Of a stretch of DNA of 64,000 nucleotides, positions 51,115 through 61,622 are shown piece after piece. The position numbers and the translations under genes were made by a program. Position 1 is the stretch's first letter, and each line of letters opens with the position of its first letter. Origin of the DNA: Thiomicrorhabdus sp. Kp2 (GTDB lineage: Bacteria; Pseudomonadota; Gammaproteobacteria; Thiomicrospirales; Thiomicrospiraceae); contig NZ_ARWI01000001.1 in assembly GCF_000478585.1 (NCBI RefSeq), forward strand, positions 682,001-746,000, in the 5' to 3' direction. Under the pieces are notes generated by a model. The model was not told where the DNA came from. It was given only the letters and a program-made list of their open reading frames with translations, and did not search any database.

Positions 51115-53706
51115 TTATTTTGATTCCGCCCAGGCCTGTACAGAGGCTAATGCTTCTGCAAGCTTACTTGGATCTTTACCACCCGCTTGGGCCATATCTG
51201 GACGACCGCCGCCTTTTCCGCCAACTTGCTGTGCCACATGATTAACAAGCTCACCCGCTTTAAACGTTCCCGTCGCTTCCTTAGAAACACCAGCCACTAA
51301 AGAGACTTTTTCACCATCCACAGCAGCCAGAACAATAGCCGCAGGGGCTAATTTGTCTTTTAGCTTATCCAGTGTTTCACGAAGTGTATTTACATCCGCG
51401 CCTTCTAGCTGAGCAGCAAGGATATTCACCTCACCCACTTTCACGGCTTGATTCGCTAAATCATCACCTTGTGATGAAGCCATTTTTGACTGTAACTGCT
51501 TAAACTGTTTTTCTAACTCTTTATGATCGGCAACCAATTGAGCCACTTTCGTTTCAACTTGGTTTTTATCAGATTTAACAGAAGCCGCCACATTCAATAA
51601 CGTTTTGTCATCTTCATAAATCGCTGCCCAAGCACCTTCACCGGTTACCGCTTCAATACGACGAACACCTGAGGCAATACCTGTTTCAGAAAGCAGGCGG
51701 AATGGACCAATTTGCCCTGTAGAACAAACGTGAGTACCTCCACAAAGCTCTACTGAGAAATCGCCCATATCAACAACACGAACCACATCGCCATACTTCT
51801 CACCAAACAGTGCCATAGCACCTTTCTCTTTAGCCGATTCAATATCCATTTCATTGGTGCCAACAGGATTGTTTAGCATGATATTTTTATTGACTAGCTT
51901 TTCAATTTCTAACAATTGCTCTGGTTTGATGGGCTCAAAATGAGAGAAGTCAAAACGTAAACGATCAGGCGTTACCAAAGAGCCTTTCTGCTGTACATGT
52001 GTGCCTAAAACCGTTCTTAATGCGGCGTGCAATAAATGTGTTGCAGAGTGGTTACGCTCTGAAGAACGACGCCCATCCACATCTATTTGAGCATGTAAAA
52101 TCTGACCGACAGCAATAGAACCCGCAGTCACTTTACCCATATGTAAGAAAGCCTTAGCTTGTTTTTGACAGCTATCGATATGAAAACTGTTCATGCCTTC
52201 AGTTAAGCTACCCGTATCACCAACTTGACCACCCGACTCTGCGTAAAAAGGTGTTTTGTCTAGAATAATAACGGCCTCTGTACCTTCTGAAATACTCTCT
52301 ACTGAAGTACCATCCACAAAAATAGCTACAATTTTTGAGTCTGAATCATCATGGTTATAGCCCAAAAATTGGGTTTCACCAGAGTAGTCAATTTTGCCTG
52401 CTGATTGCGTACCAAAGTTACTTGCCGAACGAGCACGTTCACGCTGAGCTTCCATCGATTTTTCAAAACCAGCCTCATCAACCGTTAAACCTTTTTCACG
52501 AGCAACATCCGCGGTTAAATCTAATGGGAAGCCATAAGTATCGTAAAGTTTGAAAGCAATCTCACCAGCAATAGACTTACCATCCATAGTGGCAATATAC
52601 TCTTCTAATAACTTCATGCCATTTTCAAGTGTTTCCGCAAAACGCTCTTCTTCTAACTTCAAAGCACGTTCAACATTGGCTTGTTCTTTTGCCAATTCAG
52701 GGTAAGCGTCACCCATCTGCTCAACCAATACAGGCACTAATTTATAGAAGAACGCATCGTTCATCCCTAACTTATAACCGTGACGAATGGCACGACGAAT
52801 AATACGACGTAACACATAACCACGCCCTTCATTTGAAGGTAAAACTCCATCCACAATTGTAAAAGCACAAGAACGAATATGGTCGGCGATCACTCGTAAC
52901 GAGTTATTGGTTAAATCGGTTTGATTGGTTAATTTAGCAGCTTGTTTCACAATCGCTTGAAACAGGTCAATATCGTAGTTGTTATGGACATCCTGCATAA
53001 CCGCCGCCAAACGTTCCAACCCCATACCTGTATCCACTGAAGGCTTAGGTAAAGGCGTTAAGGTGCCGTCTGACGCACGGTCAAACTGCATAAACACCAG
53101 GTTCCAGATTTCAATATAACGGTCACCATCTTCATCTGGCGAACCAGGAGGTCCACCCGCCACATCGGCACCGTGATCATAAAAGATTTCGGTACAAGGG
53201 CCACAAGGGCCAGTGTCGCCCATTTGCCAAAAGTTATCTTTTGCACCACAACGTGAGAAACGTTGTGAGCTAATACCCATCTCTTTTAACCAAATATCAG
53301 CGGTTTCATCATCTTCATCAAACACCGTTACCCAGAGTTTTTCTTCTGGTAACTTCAGCTCCTTGGTTAAAAAATCCCAAGCAAACTTAATCGCTTCTTG
53401 TTTAAAGTAATCACCAAAACTGAAGTTACCCAACATTTCAAAGAAGGTATGGTGACGTGCCGTGTAACCGACGTTTTCTAAGTCATTGTGTTTACCACCA
53501 GCACGAATACAACGCTGTACACTGGTTGCACGCGTGTAGTCACGTTGCTCTTGACCAAGAAATGTCTCTTTAAACTGAACCATTCCAGCATTGGTGAATA
53601 ACAATGTAGGATCGTTACCAGGTACAACTGGACTTGAATGGACCGCAGTATGATTTTGCTTAACGAAATAATCTAGAAAAGCTTTTCTAAGTTCAGCACT
53701 CGTCAT
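51115..53706 (-). CDS. alaS: Alanyl-tRNA synthetase
   Basis: The 863-residue class II synthetase charges tRNA-Ala. The N-terminal catalytic region carries [23 protein letters not shown] and [19 protein letters not shown]. The editing domain has [11 protein letters not shown] and the CGGTHV zinc-binding motif. The C-terminal glycine-rich C-Ala domain ends with [15 protein letters not shown]. Length is normal. It follows recX by 62 bp. A near-copy of the palindrome (CCAGGCCTGT, around 51130) is in the last codons. Confidence 0.98.
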   Translation of the reverse strand: MTSAELRKAFLDYFVKQNHTAVHSSPVVPGNDPTLLFTNAGMVQFKETFLGQEQRDYTRATSVQRCIRAGGKHNDLENVGYTARHHTFFEMLGNFSFGDYFKQEAIKFAWDFLTKELKLPEEKLWVTVFDEDDETADIWLKEMGISSQRFSRCGAKDNFWQMGDTGPCGPCTEIFYDHGADVAGGPPGSPDEDGDRYIEIWNLVFMQFDRASDGTLTPLPKPSVDTGMGLERLAAVMQDVHNNYDIDLFQAIVKQAAKLTNQTDLTNNSLRVIADHIRSCAFTIVDGVLPSNEGRGYVLRRIIRRAIRHGYKLGMNDAFFYKLVPVLVEQMGDAYPELAKEQANVERALKLEEERFAETLENGMKLLEEYIATMDGKSIAGEIAFKLYDTYGFPLDLTADVAREKGLTVDEAGFEKSMEAQRERARSASNFGTQSAGKIDYSGETQFLGYNHDDSDSKIVAIFVDGTSVESISEGTEAVIILDKTPFYAESGGQVGDTGSLTEGMNSFHIDSCQKQAKAFLHMGKVTAGSIAVGQILHAQIDVDGRRSSERNHSATHLLHAALRTVLGTHVQQKGSLVTPDRLRFDFSHFEPIKPEQLLEIEKLVNKNIMLNNPVGTNEMDIESAKEKGAMALFGEKYGDVVRVVDMGDFSVELCGGTHVCSTGQIGPFRLLSETGIASGVRRIEAVTGEGAWAAIYEDDKTLLNVAASVKSDKNQVETKVAQLVADHKELEKQFKQLQSKMASSQGDDLANQAVKVGEVNILAAQLEGADVNTLRETLDKLKDKLAPAAIVLAAVDGEKVSLVAGVSKEATGTFKAGELVNHVAQQVGGKGGGRPDMAQAGGKDPSKLAEALASVQAWAESK

Positions 53707-53768
53707 AGTGAAAATAACCTTAAATATAATAAATTCTGTTAGTTTTGTAAGTGCAACCTAAAAACGTT

Positions 53769-54380
53769 TTAACGAAACGCTTTCCAAATTGTACTTTGAG
53801 CAAAACCGCGGCTTTGTAAAAAACGCATACGCTTTGCTTGTTCTTTTTGTTCTGTTGGCTTTTTGCAATCGCCGTATTTTTTTTCTAATGCTTGTTGAGC
53901 CAGTTCAACCCAGTCTGACTCATCCCAATCTAAAGCGGCTGAAATCAGGCTATTGTCATAACAAGTTTGCTGTAATTTTTGCCTAATTTTTTGCGGGCCA
54001 TGCCCTTTATTAACGTAATTACGTACAGCTTGTTCAACATAACGCTCATCACTTTGCCAGTTATTCTCTTGGCAAAGTTTCAATACATCCGTCACCAATA
54101 AACCTACCAGGCCTGGTTGTTCTGCATATTCGGCTAACAACTCAGGTGTTTCTGGTATTTTAGTTAATAACTTCTGTTTTAACTCTTTAGAACCATGCTC
54201 TCGCATAGCAAGCAAAGCCACCGCTTTGGCTTCAATTTTTTTCGCTAACTCATCAAGCGTTTTAACTTGAGGCGTTAAGGAATCTGATTCCCTAAAAGGC
54301 GAATGCGGACTAGGCTCTATACCTAAGTCCGCTCCTGATTTCATATTTAATTCAGCTAAAAATTCTTCTGCACTTTTCAA
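53769..54380 (-). CDS. recX: Regulatory protein RecX
   Basis: The 203-residue helical protein modulates RecA filaments. Three-helix RecX repeats are visible: ALLAMREHGSKELKQKL, then NWQSDERYVEQAVRNYVNKGHGPQKIRQKL, and a third repeat ending MRFLQSRGFAQSTIWKAF. An N-terminal extension of about 45 residues is longer than usual. It lies 52 bp after recA, the standard recA-recX pair. Palindrome copy 13 encodes Q-P-G-L-V-G. Confidence 0.94.
   Translation of the reverse strand: MKSAEEFLAELNMKSGADLGIEPSPHSPFRESDSLTPQVKTLDELAKKIEAKAVALLAMREHGSKELKQKLLTKIPETPELLAEYAEQPGLVGLLVTDVLKLCQENNWQSDERYVEQAVRNYVNKGHGPQKIRQKLQQTCYDNSLISAALDWDESDWVELAQQALEKKYGDCKKPTEQKEQAKRMRFLQSRGFAQSTIWKAFR
54105..54117. repeat. 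Dispersed palindrome copy 13 (inside recX)
   Basis: TACCAGGCCTGGT; read on the minus strand as CAA CCA GGC CTG GTA. Confidence 0.9.
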
Positions 54381-54432
54381 GTTATCTCCTAGAGATTAAG
54401 GAAAAGGCTAAGCAAAATATTAAGCAAGAAAA

Positions 54433-55464
54433 TTACTCAGCGGCTTCTTCAATATCAGCAGCCTTAGCTTTAGGTTGCGGCATGGTCGCTACTTTAATTT
54501 TATCCATTAACTCTGCGGCAATCTCTGGATTATCAATTAAGTACTGGCGTACATTGTCTTTACCCTGGCCAATTTTGGCACCATTATAGGCATACCAAGA
54601 ACCTGACTTTTCAATCAGTTTTTCTTTAACACCTAAATCAATAATCTCACCTTCACGTGAAATACCTTGACCATACAGAATATCAAACTCCACTTGTTTA
54701 AACGGTGGTGAAACTTTGTTTTTAACAACTTTAACGCGAGTTTCGTTACCTAAAATTTCATCGCCTTTTTTGATTGCACCAATACGACGAATATCTAAAC
54801 GAACTGAGGCGTAAAATTTAAGTGCATTACCACCCGTTGTGGTTTCTGGGTTACCAAACATCACACCAATTTTCATACGAATTTGGTTAATGAAAATCAC
54901 TAAGGTGTTAGTACGTTTAATATTAGCTGTTAATTTACGCAACGCTTGAGACATTAAACGCGCTTGAAGACCCATATGAGAATCCCCCATATCACCTTCA
55001 ATTTCTGCTTTTGGTGTTAAGGCCGCAACCGAGTCAACCACCACAACATCAACCGCACCAGAACGCACCAAAGAATCGGTAATTTCTAATGCCTGCTCAC
55101 CTGTATCAGGCTGAGAAACCAATAGGTTATCCACATCCACACCTAGTTTTTCTGCATAGATTGGATCTAAAGCGTGCTCCGCATCAATAAAGGCCGCCGT
55201 TCCACCCGCTTTTTGCATCTCTGCAATAACATGTAGCGTTAGCGTGGTTTTACCTGATGACTCTGGACCATAAATTTCAACAACACGCCCTTTTGGCAAA
55301 CCGCCTATACCCAACGCCATATCAAGCCCTAAAGAACCTGTCGAAACCGCTTCAATATCACGAGGCACAGTGCTATCACCCATACGCATGATTGAACCTT
55401 TACCAAATTGCTTTTCAATTTGGCCTAGTGCCGCTGTCAGTGCTTTTTGTTTATTCTCATCCAT
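54433..55464 (-). CDS. recA: Recombinase RecA
   Basis: The 343-residue recombinase forms filaments on single-stranded DNA and triggers the SOS response. Walker A is GPESSGKTT, followed by [21 protein letters not shown] (Walker B and loop L1) and the L2 region [30 protein letters not shown]. The acidic C-terminal tail (AADIEEAAE) is typical. No CTGT-N8-ACAG LexA box was found in the 520 bp upstream. Confidence 0.98.
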   Translation of the reverse strand: MDENKQKALTAALGQIEKQFGKGSIMRMGDSTVPRDIEAVSTGSLGLDMALGIGGLPKGRVVEIYGPESSGKTTLTLHVIAEMQKAGGTAAFIDAEHALDPIYAEKLGVDVDNLLVSQPDTGEQALEITDSLVRSGAVDVVVVDSVAALTPKAEIEGDMGDSHMGLQARLMSQALRKLTANIKRTNTLVIFINQIRMKIGVMFGNPETTTGGNALKFYASVRLDIRRIGAIKKGDEILGNETRVKVVKNKVSPPFKQVEFDILYGQGISREGEIIDLGVKEKLIEKSGSWYAYNGAKIGQGKDNVRQYLIDNPEIAAELMDKIKVATMPQPKAKAADIEEAAE

Positions 55465-55984
55465 TTAGTGCTTTTCCTTTTTGGTTTCGGCGGTGGATCT
55501 AATGTATCTTTTGGGGTTGTTCTATATCATTCGATTGTATTAATCAAACCAAAACGGTACTTGTTAGGGTTTGTTTTTCATGCTTTCATTAACGAATCTC
55601 TAACAACTCAATGAAAACACATCGCATTTTATATTCTTAAAAATAGACTTTCTGCTTTCCAATAAAAAACCCTTGCTTGCCAAACCTTTATTCTTTACAA
55701 CAAGTTAGACTCATTAAAAAAACAAAATCGTTGGTCAAAACAAAGGTTTAGCAAATTCTTAATCATATTAGCCAGGGAGAAAATCTCGATTTACTCAACC
55801 GTTCAGCTTAAAAAAACCTTGTCATTATTACCGAGGTAATTTTTAACTCGAAATTATCCCATAATTTGATTATAAATCCTAGTCAAACAAGAGCATATAA
55901 AATCAGATAATTGCTTGTTTTTGCCTCATAAAAACAAGCAAACTTTAAACTTACCGTTATTTAAGCTTTTTGACTGATAAAAAC
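55465..55984. other. 520-bp gap between recA and pncC
   Basis: No gene was found. It should contain the recA promoter. It holds a small palindrome ATTACC-GA-GGTAAT (55827-55840) and a perfect 12-base-stem hairpin TTGCTTGTTTTT-7 bases-AAAAACAAGCAA (55912-55942), which has no T tract after it on the minus strand. A canonical LexA site is absent. Confidence 0.6.
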
Positions 55985-56467
55985 TTAATTAAGTAATTTC
56001 ATAATTCCCATTAAGGCCGCTTCTGTGGTTTGCTCGCGCACCGCCTGGCGGTCTCCATCAAAATGACACTGCTGTGAAACCACATCCTCCTGACCTTGCA
56101 CAGCCCACGCTAACCAAACCGTACCCACAGGCTTATCTGGCGAGCCTCCAGTCGGGCCTGCAATACCACTACAGGCCACACTCACTTTTGCATGAGACTG
56201 CTGTAAGGCACCCAATGCCATCTCCTCAACACACTCTTGGCTCACGGCACCTTTTTTCTGGATAGTAATCTCTTTAACACCCAGCATTTCGCGTTTAGAT
56301 TCATAGCTATAGGTAATATAAGCTCGGTCAAACCAAGCCGTACTCCCACCAATTGAGGTTAGCGCTTCAGCAATCATTCCACCAGTACAAGACTCTGCCG
56401 TGACCACCATAGCATCATGTTCAACTAAAGCCTGCCCTACTTGAGAAACCAATATTTCAAACGTCAC
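55985..56467 (-). CDS. pncC: Nicotinamide-nucleotide amidase (CinA C-terminal family)
   Basis: The 160-residue enzyme deamidates nicotinamide mononucleotide in NAD recycling. The CinA C-terminal motifs are TAESCTGGMIAEALTSIGGST, VSQECVEEMALGAL and VACSGIAGPTGGSPDKPVGTVWLA. GTG at 56467 is chosen because AGGAG lies seven bases upstream and the length matches E. coli PncC (165); a longer frame starting at 56533 has no support. It lies upstream of recA, as cinA does in many bacteria. Confidence 0.92.
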   Translation of the reverse strand: MTFEILVSQVGQALVEHDAMVVTAESCTGGMIAEALTSIGGSTAWFDRAYITYSYESKREMLGVKEITIQKKGAVSQECVEEMALGALQQSHAKVSVACSGIAGPTGGSPDKPVGTVWLAWAVQGQEDVVSQQCHFDGDRQAVREQTTEAALMGIMKLLN

Positions 56468-56632
56468 TTTCTTGCTCCTAATTATGCGGAAATTCGTCGT
56501 AAAACAGCTAAAACTATTAATTCGATTTTGCAATGCTTACGACAATGCGCTTGCATACCTAATTAATAAGCCATAGCATACCTCTTTTTAATTGCTATTA
56601 AAATTCAAAAAGACTGACTCCAAGAATCGATT

Positions 56633-59242
56633 ATGACGAAACCCACAACGCACACGCCAATGATGCAACAGTTTTTGGCCATTAAAGAACAGCACCCTAA
56701 TCACCTTTTGTTTTACCGAATGGGCGATTTTTATGAATTGTTTTTTGATGATGCTAAAAAAGCCTCAGAACTCTTAGAAATTACCCTTACCGCTCGTGGA
56801 AAATCAGGCGGTGACCCTATTCCTATGGCAGGTATTCCGCATCATTCGGCAGAAGGGTATTTAGCCAAGCTGGTTAAATTAGGTGAGTCGGTCGCCATTT
56901 GTGAACAGGTCGGCGACCCTGCCACCAGTAAAGGGCCCGTGGAACGTAAAGTGGTGCGGGTTATTACGCCAGGTACTTTGGTTGAAGAAGCGTTATTAGA
57001 AGACAGACATGAAAACTTATTGGTTACCATTACCCAACAAGAACAATTTTATGGCATTGCTTATTTAGAAGTATCAAGCGGTCGTTTTGAAACGGCGCAG
57101 CTAGAATCGATGAATCAATTATTATCCGAAGTTGAACGCCTAAAACCTTCAGAGCTATTAGTACCCGATGACGACCATTTTAGAGAACAACTGCCAGAGA
57201 ATATTTTAGCTTTACCAGGCCTGGTAAGATACCCAAGCTGGCATTTTGATGTAGCCAGTTGTCGTAAACGCTTAATTAGCCATTTTAAAACTCAAGATTT
57301 AGTGGCGTATGGATGCAATAATCACCCTGCTTCAATCAGTGCTTCTGGCGTTATTTTGCATTACGCACAAAGCATGTTGCAAAGCGATTTAACTTATATC
57401 TCTAGCTTACACAGTTACCAAACCACCGATACCTTGGTGTTAGACGCCATTAGCCGCCGTAATTTAGAAATAGATACCAATTTAAGCGGTGGCGCCAATA
57501 ATACCCTGGCCGCCATTTTAGACAATACCGCCACTGCAATGGGTAGCCGTTTATTAAAACGCTGGCTTAACCAACCTTTACGTAATCGCGATATTATTAA
57601 TCAGCGTTTAGACGCCATTGAAATCATACTTGCCAAACATCAAGACGACGATTTACGCACAACCCTAAAACAAGTGGGCGATATGGAGCGTATTTTAAGC
57701 CGTGTTGCATTACGTTCTGCCCGCCCGCGTGATTGCTTGCATATTGGCCGTACGCTGAATGCTCTGCCAGAATTTCAATCGCAATTAAAGCATTTACAAG
57801 ATTCCGCAAAACTGAGCGAACTGGCTCAACGCATGAGCACTTTTCCAGAACTATCTGAATTACTGGATAAAGCTTTAGTAGAAAACCCACCGATGTTAAT
57901 TCGTGATGGCGGCGTGATTGCCCCTGGTTTTGATGCCGAGTTGGATGAATTGCGTAACTTAAAAAATGAAGCTGGCGATTATTTACTGGCTTTAGAACAG
58001 CGTGAAAAAGAGCGTTCGGGTATTCAAGGTTTAAAAGTGGGCTATAACCGCGTACACGGTTACTACATAGAAATAAGCAAGCTGCATAGTGACCAAGTAC
58101 CAGCCGACTATATTCGCAGACAAACCTTAAAAGGCCAGGAGCGTTATATTATTCCAGAGCTTAAAACCTTTGAAGACAAGATTTTAAGTGCGGGTGAAAA
58201 GGCATTAACACGAGAAAAATGGCTCTACCAAGAACTGCTAGAAACATTAAATACACAACTGGCTCAACTGCAAGCTTGTGCCAGTGCATTGTCAGAATTA
58301 GATGTGTTAGTCAATTTAGCGCAACAAGCTGAACGTTTAAATTTAACGCGCCCTGTTTTAACCGATTTACCAGGCCTGGTCATTGAGCAAGGTCGTCATT
58401 TAACGGTTGAAGCGGTGTCAAATAACCCCTTTATTCCTAACGATGCGTTATTTAACGATGAACGCCAATTACACATAATTACTGGGCCAAATATGGGCGG
58501 TAAATCGACCTATATGCGCCAAACGGCGTTAATTACCTTAATGGCGTTTATGGGCAGTTACGTACCTGCAGACCATGCAGAACTTGGGCCAATTGACCGA
58601 ATTTTTACCCGAATTGGCGCATCCGATGACTTAACCTCTGGCCGCTCTACCTTTATGGTTGAGATGACCGAAACCGCCAACATTTTGCATCACGCAACTG
58701 AAAACTCACTCATTTTAATGGATGAAGTTGGCCGTGGAACCTCAACCTTTGATGGTTTAGCATTGGCGTGGGCCATTGCAGAACACCTGGCTCAAAACGT
58801 TAAAGGTTTCTGTTTGTTTGCCACCCATTATTTTGAATTAACTACGCTTGCTGAACAGTTTGAAAACACGGTTAACGTACATTTAGATGCTATTGAGCAT
58901 CAAGACACAATTGTATTTTTACACCAAGTACAAGATGGCCCTGCCTCACAAAGTTATGGTTTACAAGTTGCCGCTTTAGCGGGTGTACCACAAAATGTCA
59001 TACAGCTGGCGCAACAACATTTAAGCCAGCTGGAAAACCAAGCGGTTAATCAAAAAGCAACCGCACAACCCTCGCAAGCTGCCGAGCCAATACAACAATT
59101 TGATATGTTTAGCTATCAACCTAATCCAATCTTAGAAAAACTACAAGAACAGCTTGAGCAAATAAATCCAAATGAACTCACACCACGTATGGCATTGGAG
59201 CAAATTTATCAACTTAAAGAACTTCTCAACAAAAAAACATAG
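56633..59242 (+). CDS. mutS: DNA mismatch repair protein MutS
   Basis: The 869-residue ATPase recognises mismatches. The mismatch-binding Phe-X-Glu appears as [12 protein letters not shown] near residue 27. Walker A is [13 protein letters not shown], with SRSTFMVEM-type and [22 protein letters not shown] (Walker B) downstream and FATHYFELT. Length is typical. It contains two copies of the dispersed palindrome 1.1 kb apart, both encoding L-P-G-L-V. It converges with the diguanylate cyclase gene, only 11 bp separating the stops. Confidence 0.98.
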   Translation: MTKPTTHTPMMQQFLAIKEQHPNHLLFYRMGDFYELFFDDAKKASELLEITLTARGKSGGDPIPMAGIPHHSAEGYLAKLVKLGESVAICEQVGDPATSKGPVERKVVRVITPGTLVEEALLEDRHENLLVTITQQEQFYGIAYLEVSSGRFETAQLESMNQLLSEVERLKPSELLVPDDDHFREQLPENILALPGLVRYPSWHFDVASCRKRLISHFKTQDLVAYGCNNHPASISASGVILHYAQSMLQSDLTYISSLHSYQTTDTLVLDAISRRNLEIDTNLSGGANNTLAAILDNTATAMGSRLLKRWLNQPLRNRDIINQRLDAIEIILAKHQDDDLRTTLKQVGDMERILSRVALRSARPRDCLHIGRTLNALPEFQSQLKHLQDSAKLSELAQRMSTFPELSELLDKALVENPPMLIRDGGVIAPGFDAELDELRNLKNEAGDYLLALEQREKERSGIQGLKVGYNRVHGYYIEISKLHSDQVPADYIRRQTLKGQERYIIPELKTFEDKILSAGEKALTREKWLYQELLETLNTQLAQLQACASALSELDVLVNLAQQAERLNLTRPVLTDLPGLVIEQGRHLTVEAVSNNPFIPNDALFNDERQLHIITGPNMGGKSTYMRQTALITLMAFMGSYVPADHAELGPIDRIFTRIGASDDLTSGRSTFMVEMTETANILHHATENSLILMDEVGRGTSTFDGLALAWAIAEHLAQNVKGFCLFATHYFELTTLAEQFENTVNVHLDAIEHQDTIVFLHQVQDGPASQSYGLQVAALAGVPQNVIQLAQQHLSQLENQAVNQKATAQPSQAAEPIQQFDMFSYQPNPILEKLQEQLEQINPNELTPRMALEQIYQLKELLNKKT
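57212..57227. repeat. Dispersed palindrome copy 14 (perfect 16 bp, inside mutS)
   Basis: TTACCAGGCCTGGTAA; read as TTA CCA GGC CTG GTA (L-P-G-L-V). Confidence 0.95.
58367..58380. repeat. Dispersed palindrome copy 15 (inside mutS)
   Basis: TTACCAGGCCTGGT; again read as L-P-G-L-V. Confidence 0.92.
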
Positions 59243-59253
59243 TCCAACATCTG

Positions 59254-61398
59254 TTATTGTTCAGTTGTAGAGGGATCGAGCCCAGCTTGTTTCTCTTCAT
59301 CTGAAATAATGCGAGCAATACCAAATAATCCAATGATGTTGTCATCTTGATCCTTAATGGGGTATGTACGGTTATCCACCCACCCTTGATTGCCATCCTC
59401 ATCTAAGATTGGCTGAAGCTCTTGAGCCATCTGACCCTCTCTATTAAAGATCTGCTTTTCTAGCTTAAAGTATTTATCTGCATACTCTTTTGGAAAGACA
59501 TCATAATCCGTTTTACCAACCAATTCGGCTCGATTCTTGACATTCGTTATCTTTACTAAGGTTTTGCTCGCTGCGGTAAAAACGTGGTACTGGTCTTTAA
59601 AATAGATAAAATCATTGGTGTTTTCTAGCATGGCGTGAAAGTTATAAACCATTAGCGCATCCCCAAATGAGGTGTGAACATCTTGGCTTTCGCATAAGGC
59701 GGCTTCTAGCGAACCAATTAAAGATGGATTTTTATTAGGTACAAAATACACATCTAAATGCGTGATTTTCACATCTCCAACCATATTTAAAATTCTAAAG
59801 CTGCTATGCCACAAAAGGGTTTTCTGACAATACTCATTACTCATTTCAGGCAGCTGTTGCACTGTTTGAGCAAATTTTTCAACGATATCAAAATCATCTG
59901 GATGTAAAAAATCTCTAACACAGTGTTCGCCATCAATTAATCTATGTGCTTGCACACCCATCAACGTAGAGACATTTTCACTGACATAGTACGGCTGAAT
60001 ACATTTATCGGTTTTTTGCAGCTCCTTACTCAGGTTAACACCTGTGAAACTCTCTTGATCAAAACGCATAAAAACAACTTTGCTCTCTCGATCTTCAGAG
60101 GGTTTCAAAGGAGCGGTAGCACTTTTTTGGCATACACTTACACGATTTCTGCCAACCGCCTTACTTCGATAAAGCGCATCGTCCACAACCTTTAAAATAA
60201 ATTTCACATTCTTGGCGGGTGCTAGATCAGAGTGATACACTCCAATACTGACTGTTTTTTTGATTTGAATTTCATTGTATGTAAAGGCATGATTTTCAAC
60301 CTTTCGACGAACCTCTTCGGCTTTTTGCTGAGCCTCCTCCAAAGAGAGGCTTTCAAATAATATAACAAACTCCTCTCCGCCAGCTCTGTATACGTAATCC
60401 TTTTGACGAACGGAGCCTAACAACAAGCCTGCAACCTCTTTTAAAACAAAATCACCTGCATCATGACCATATGAATCATTGACCGCTTTAAACCAATCAA
60501 TATCAATCATCAAAACAGCAAAAGGCGTTCTATATTTTTCATACTGTTGAGTAATCCGTTCAATGTCTTGCTCTAGATTCAAACGGTTTTGCAAACCTGT
60601 TAATGCATCATGGTAGGCTAAATCAATTAAGCTCTGGTTAAGCTTTTCAAGCTTTAAAGTACGAGACTCAACTTGATATTCAAGTTCACGGGTATAGTTT
60701 TTCATTTTTGTTGCAAAACTGGCCACTTTCCTAACCAGTGGCTGGAAGATAAATATCACTTCAAAAAGCAATACCATAATCGTAATGAGCCAAACAAAAG
60801 ACTCCACCATTTTTACATTGTGTAGTTTTTGCTCCCCTTCTTTCTGGTAGATTCTCACTGCCTTATCCAAATCAACAACCAGCGACAAAGATATCTCACT
60901 CAAATGATTTAACTTATCCCGATTTTCTGCATTTGATTTGAGTGGCACAATTTGCGTTGCTAACGCCAAATACTCATCAACTTGTTGAGCCAATTGCCGA
61001 GCCCCAAAATAGAGTTCTGTCAGCTCATCAGACACTTCGACATGGGGCTGGTTTATAAATCGGCCTGTTGATAGCTGCTGATTAGCCAGTGACATTTCAT
61101 TAATATGCCTAGTTAAACGACTGCCAATAATACTTATCTTTTGGGCAACGCCTTGTTGATATTTACCGTTTAATTGCTGTTTCAACTCACAGATTCGGTA
61201 TGCATCCAGTGCAATCGTTTGACTTAACATACGCTGTTTACCCGATATATTGACCAAAAAGGCCGAATTATCAGCATCTTTTAATGCCAGAATTAACCCT
61301 GTAAAAGCTAACGTAGAAAGTGTGGCAATCAAAAAAAGAGCTAAAGCGTAGCGCTTTATATAATTTGTGCGTAACTCTTTTTCATTCAATTCCGACAT
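59254..61398 (-). CDS. Membrane diguanylate cyclase with C-terminal PAS domains
   Basis: The 714-residue protein has two membrane helices (about 17-38 and 200-220) enclosing a PilJ-type periplasmic sensor (about 40-195; ISGKQRMLSQTIALDAYRIC). A coiled coil leads to a GGDEF domain (about 255-415) with active-site RAGGEEFVILF and an inhibitory RxxD site (RQKD) five residues before it, so it should make c-di-GMP with feedback control. PAS-like domains follow (about 440-560 and 590-705, NDFIYFKDQYHVFTAASKTL). Sensory domains after the cyclase are less common. It may set c-di-GMP for the PilZ protein and flagella. Confidence 0.9.
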   Translation of the reverse strand: MSELNEKELRTNYIKRYALALFLIATLSTLAFTGLILALKDADNSAFLVNISGKQRMLSQTIALDAYRICELKQQLNGKYQQGVAQKISIIGSRLTRHINEMSLANQQLSTGRFINQPHVEVSDELTELYFGARQLAQQVDEYLALATQIVPLKSNAENRDKLNHLSEISLSLVVDLDKAVRIYQKEGEQKLHNVKMVESFVWLITIMVLLFEVIFIFQPLVRKVASFATKMKNYTRELEYQVESRTLKLEKLNQSLIDLAYHDALTGLQNRLNLEQDIERITQQYEKYRTPFAVLMIDIDWFKAVNDSYGHDAGDFVLKEVAGLLLGSVRQKDYVYRAGGEEFVILFESLSLEEAQQKAEEVRRKVENHAFTYNEIQIKKTVSIGVYHSDLAPAKNVKFILKVVDDALYRSKAVGRNRVSVCQKSATAPLKPSEDRESKVVFMRFDQESFTGVNLSKELQKTDKCIQPYYVSENVSTLMGVQAHRLIDGEHCVRDFLHPDDFDIVEKFAQTVQQLPEMSNEYCQKTLLWHSSFRILNMVGDVKITHLDVYFVPNKNPSLIGSLEAALCESQDVHTSFGDALMVYNFHAMLENTNDFIYFKDQYHVFTAASKTLVKITNVKNRAELVGKTDYDVFPKEYADKYFKLEKQIFNREGQMAQELQPILDEDGNQGWVDNRTYPIKDQDDNIIGLFGIARIISDEEKQAGLDPSTTEQ

Positions 61399-61548
61399 AA
61401 ACAGCCTTTAGAAGTTATTCACTCTGTAATGGTTCACCATGATTGTAAAATCACAAAAAAGATAATTTTAACTTATCCACCTATCTGCACAAATAAGTAG
61501 TTTCTATAAGCACACCTAAGCACCATATTATCCTAGGCGTTTTTACAC

Positions 61549-61554
61549 TATAAT
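61549..61554 (+). promoter_or_regulatory. -10 element of the cnoX promoter
   Basis: A consensus TATAAT 69 bp upstream of the thioredoxin-like gene; no strong -35 is visible. Confidence 0.35.
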
Positions 61555-61622
61555 GCCCATCTTCAAAGTCAGCCTATAATTTAAAGTTTAAGTACTCAAA
61601 CACCCCAAAAGGAAGCAATACC

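Noticed and set aside
1637-58380. Palindrome copies as a classic DNA uptake sequence or as CRISPR repeats
   Set aside because: Known uptake sequences are not perfect palindromes, and the copies are kilobases apart and lie inside genes, so they are not a CRISPR array. No CRISPR array was seen anywhere in the window.
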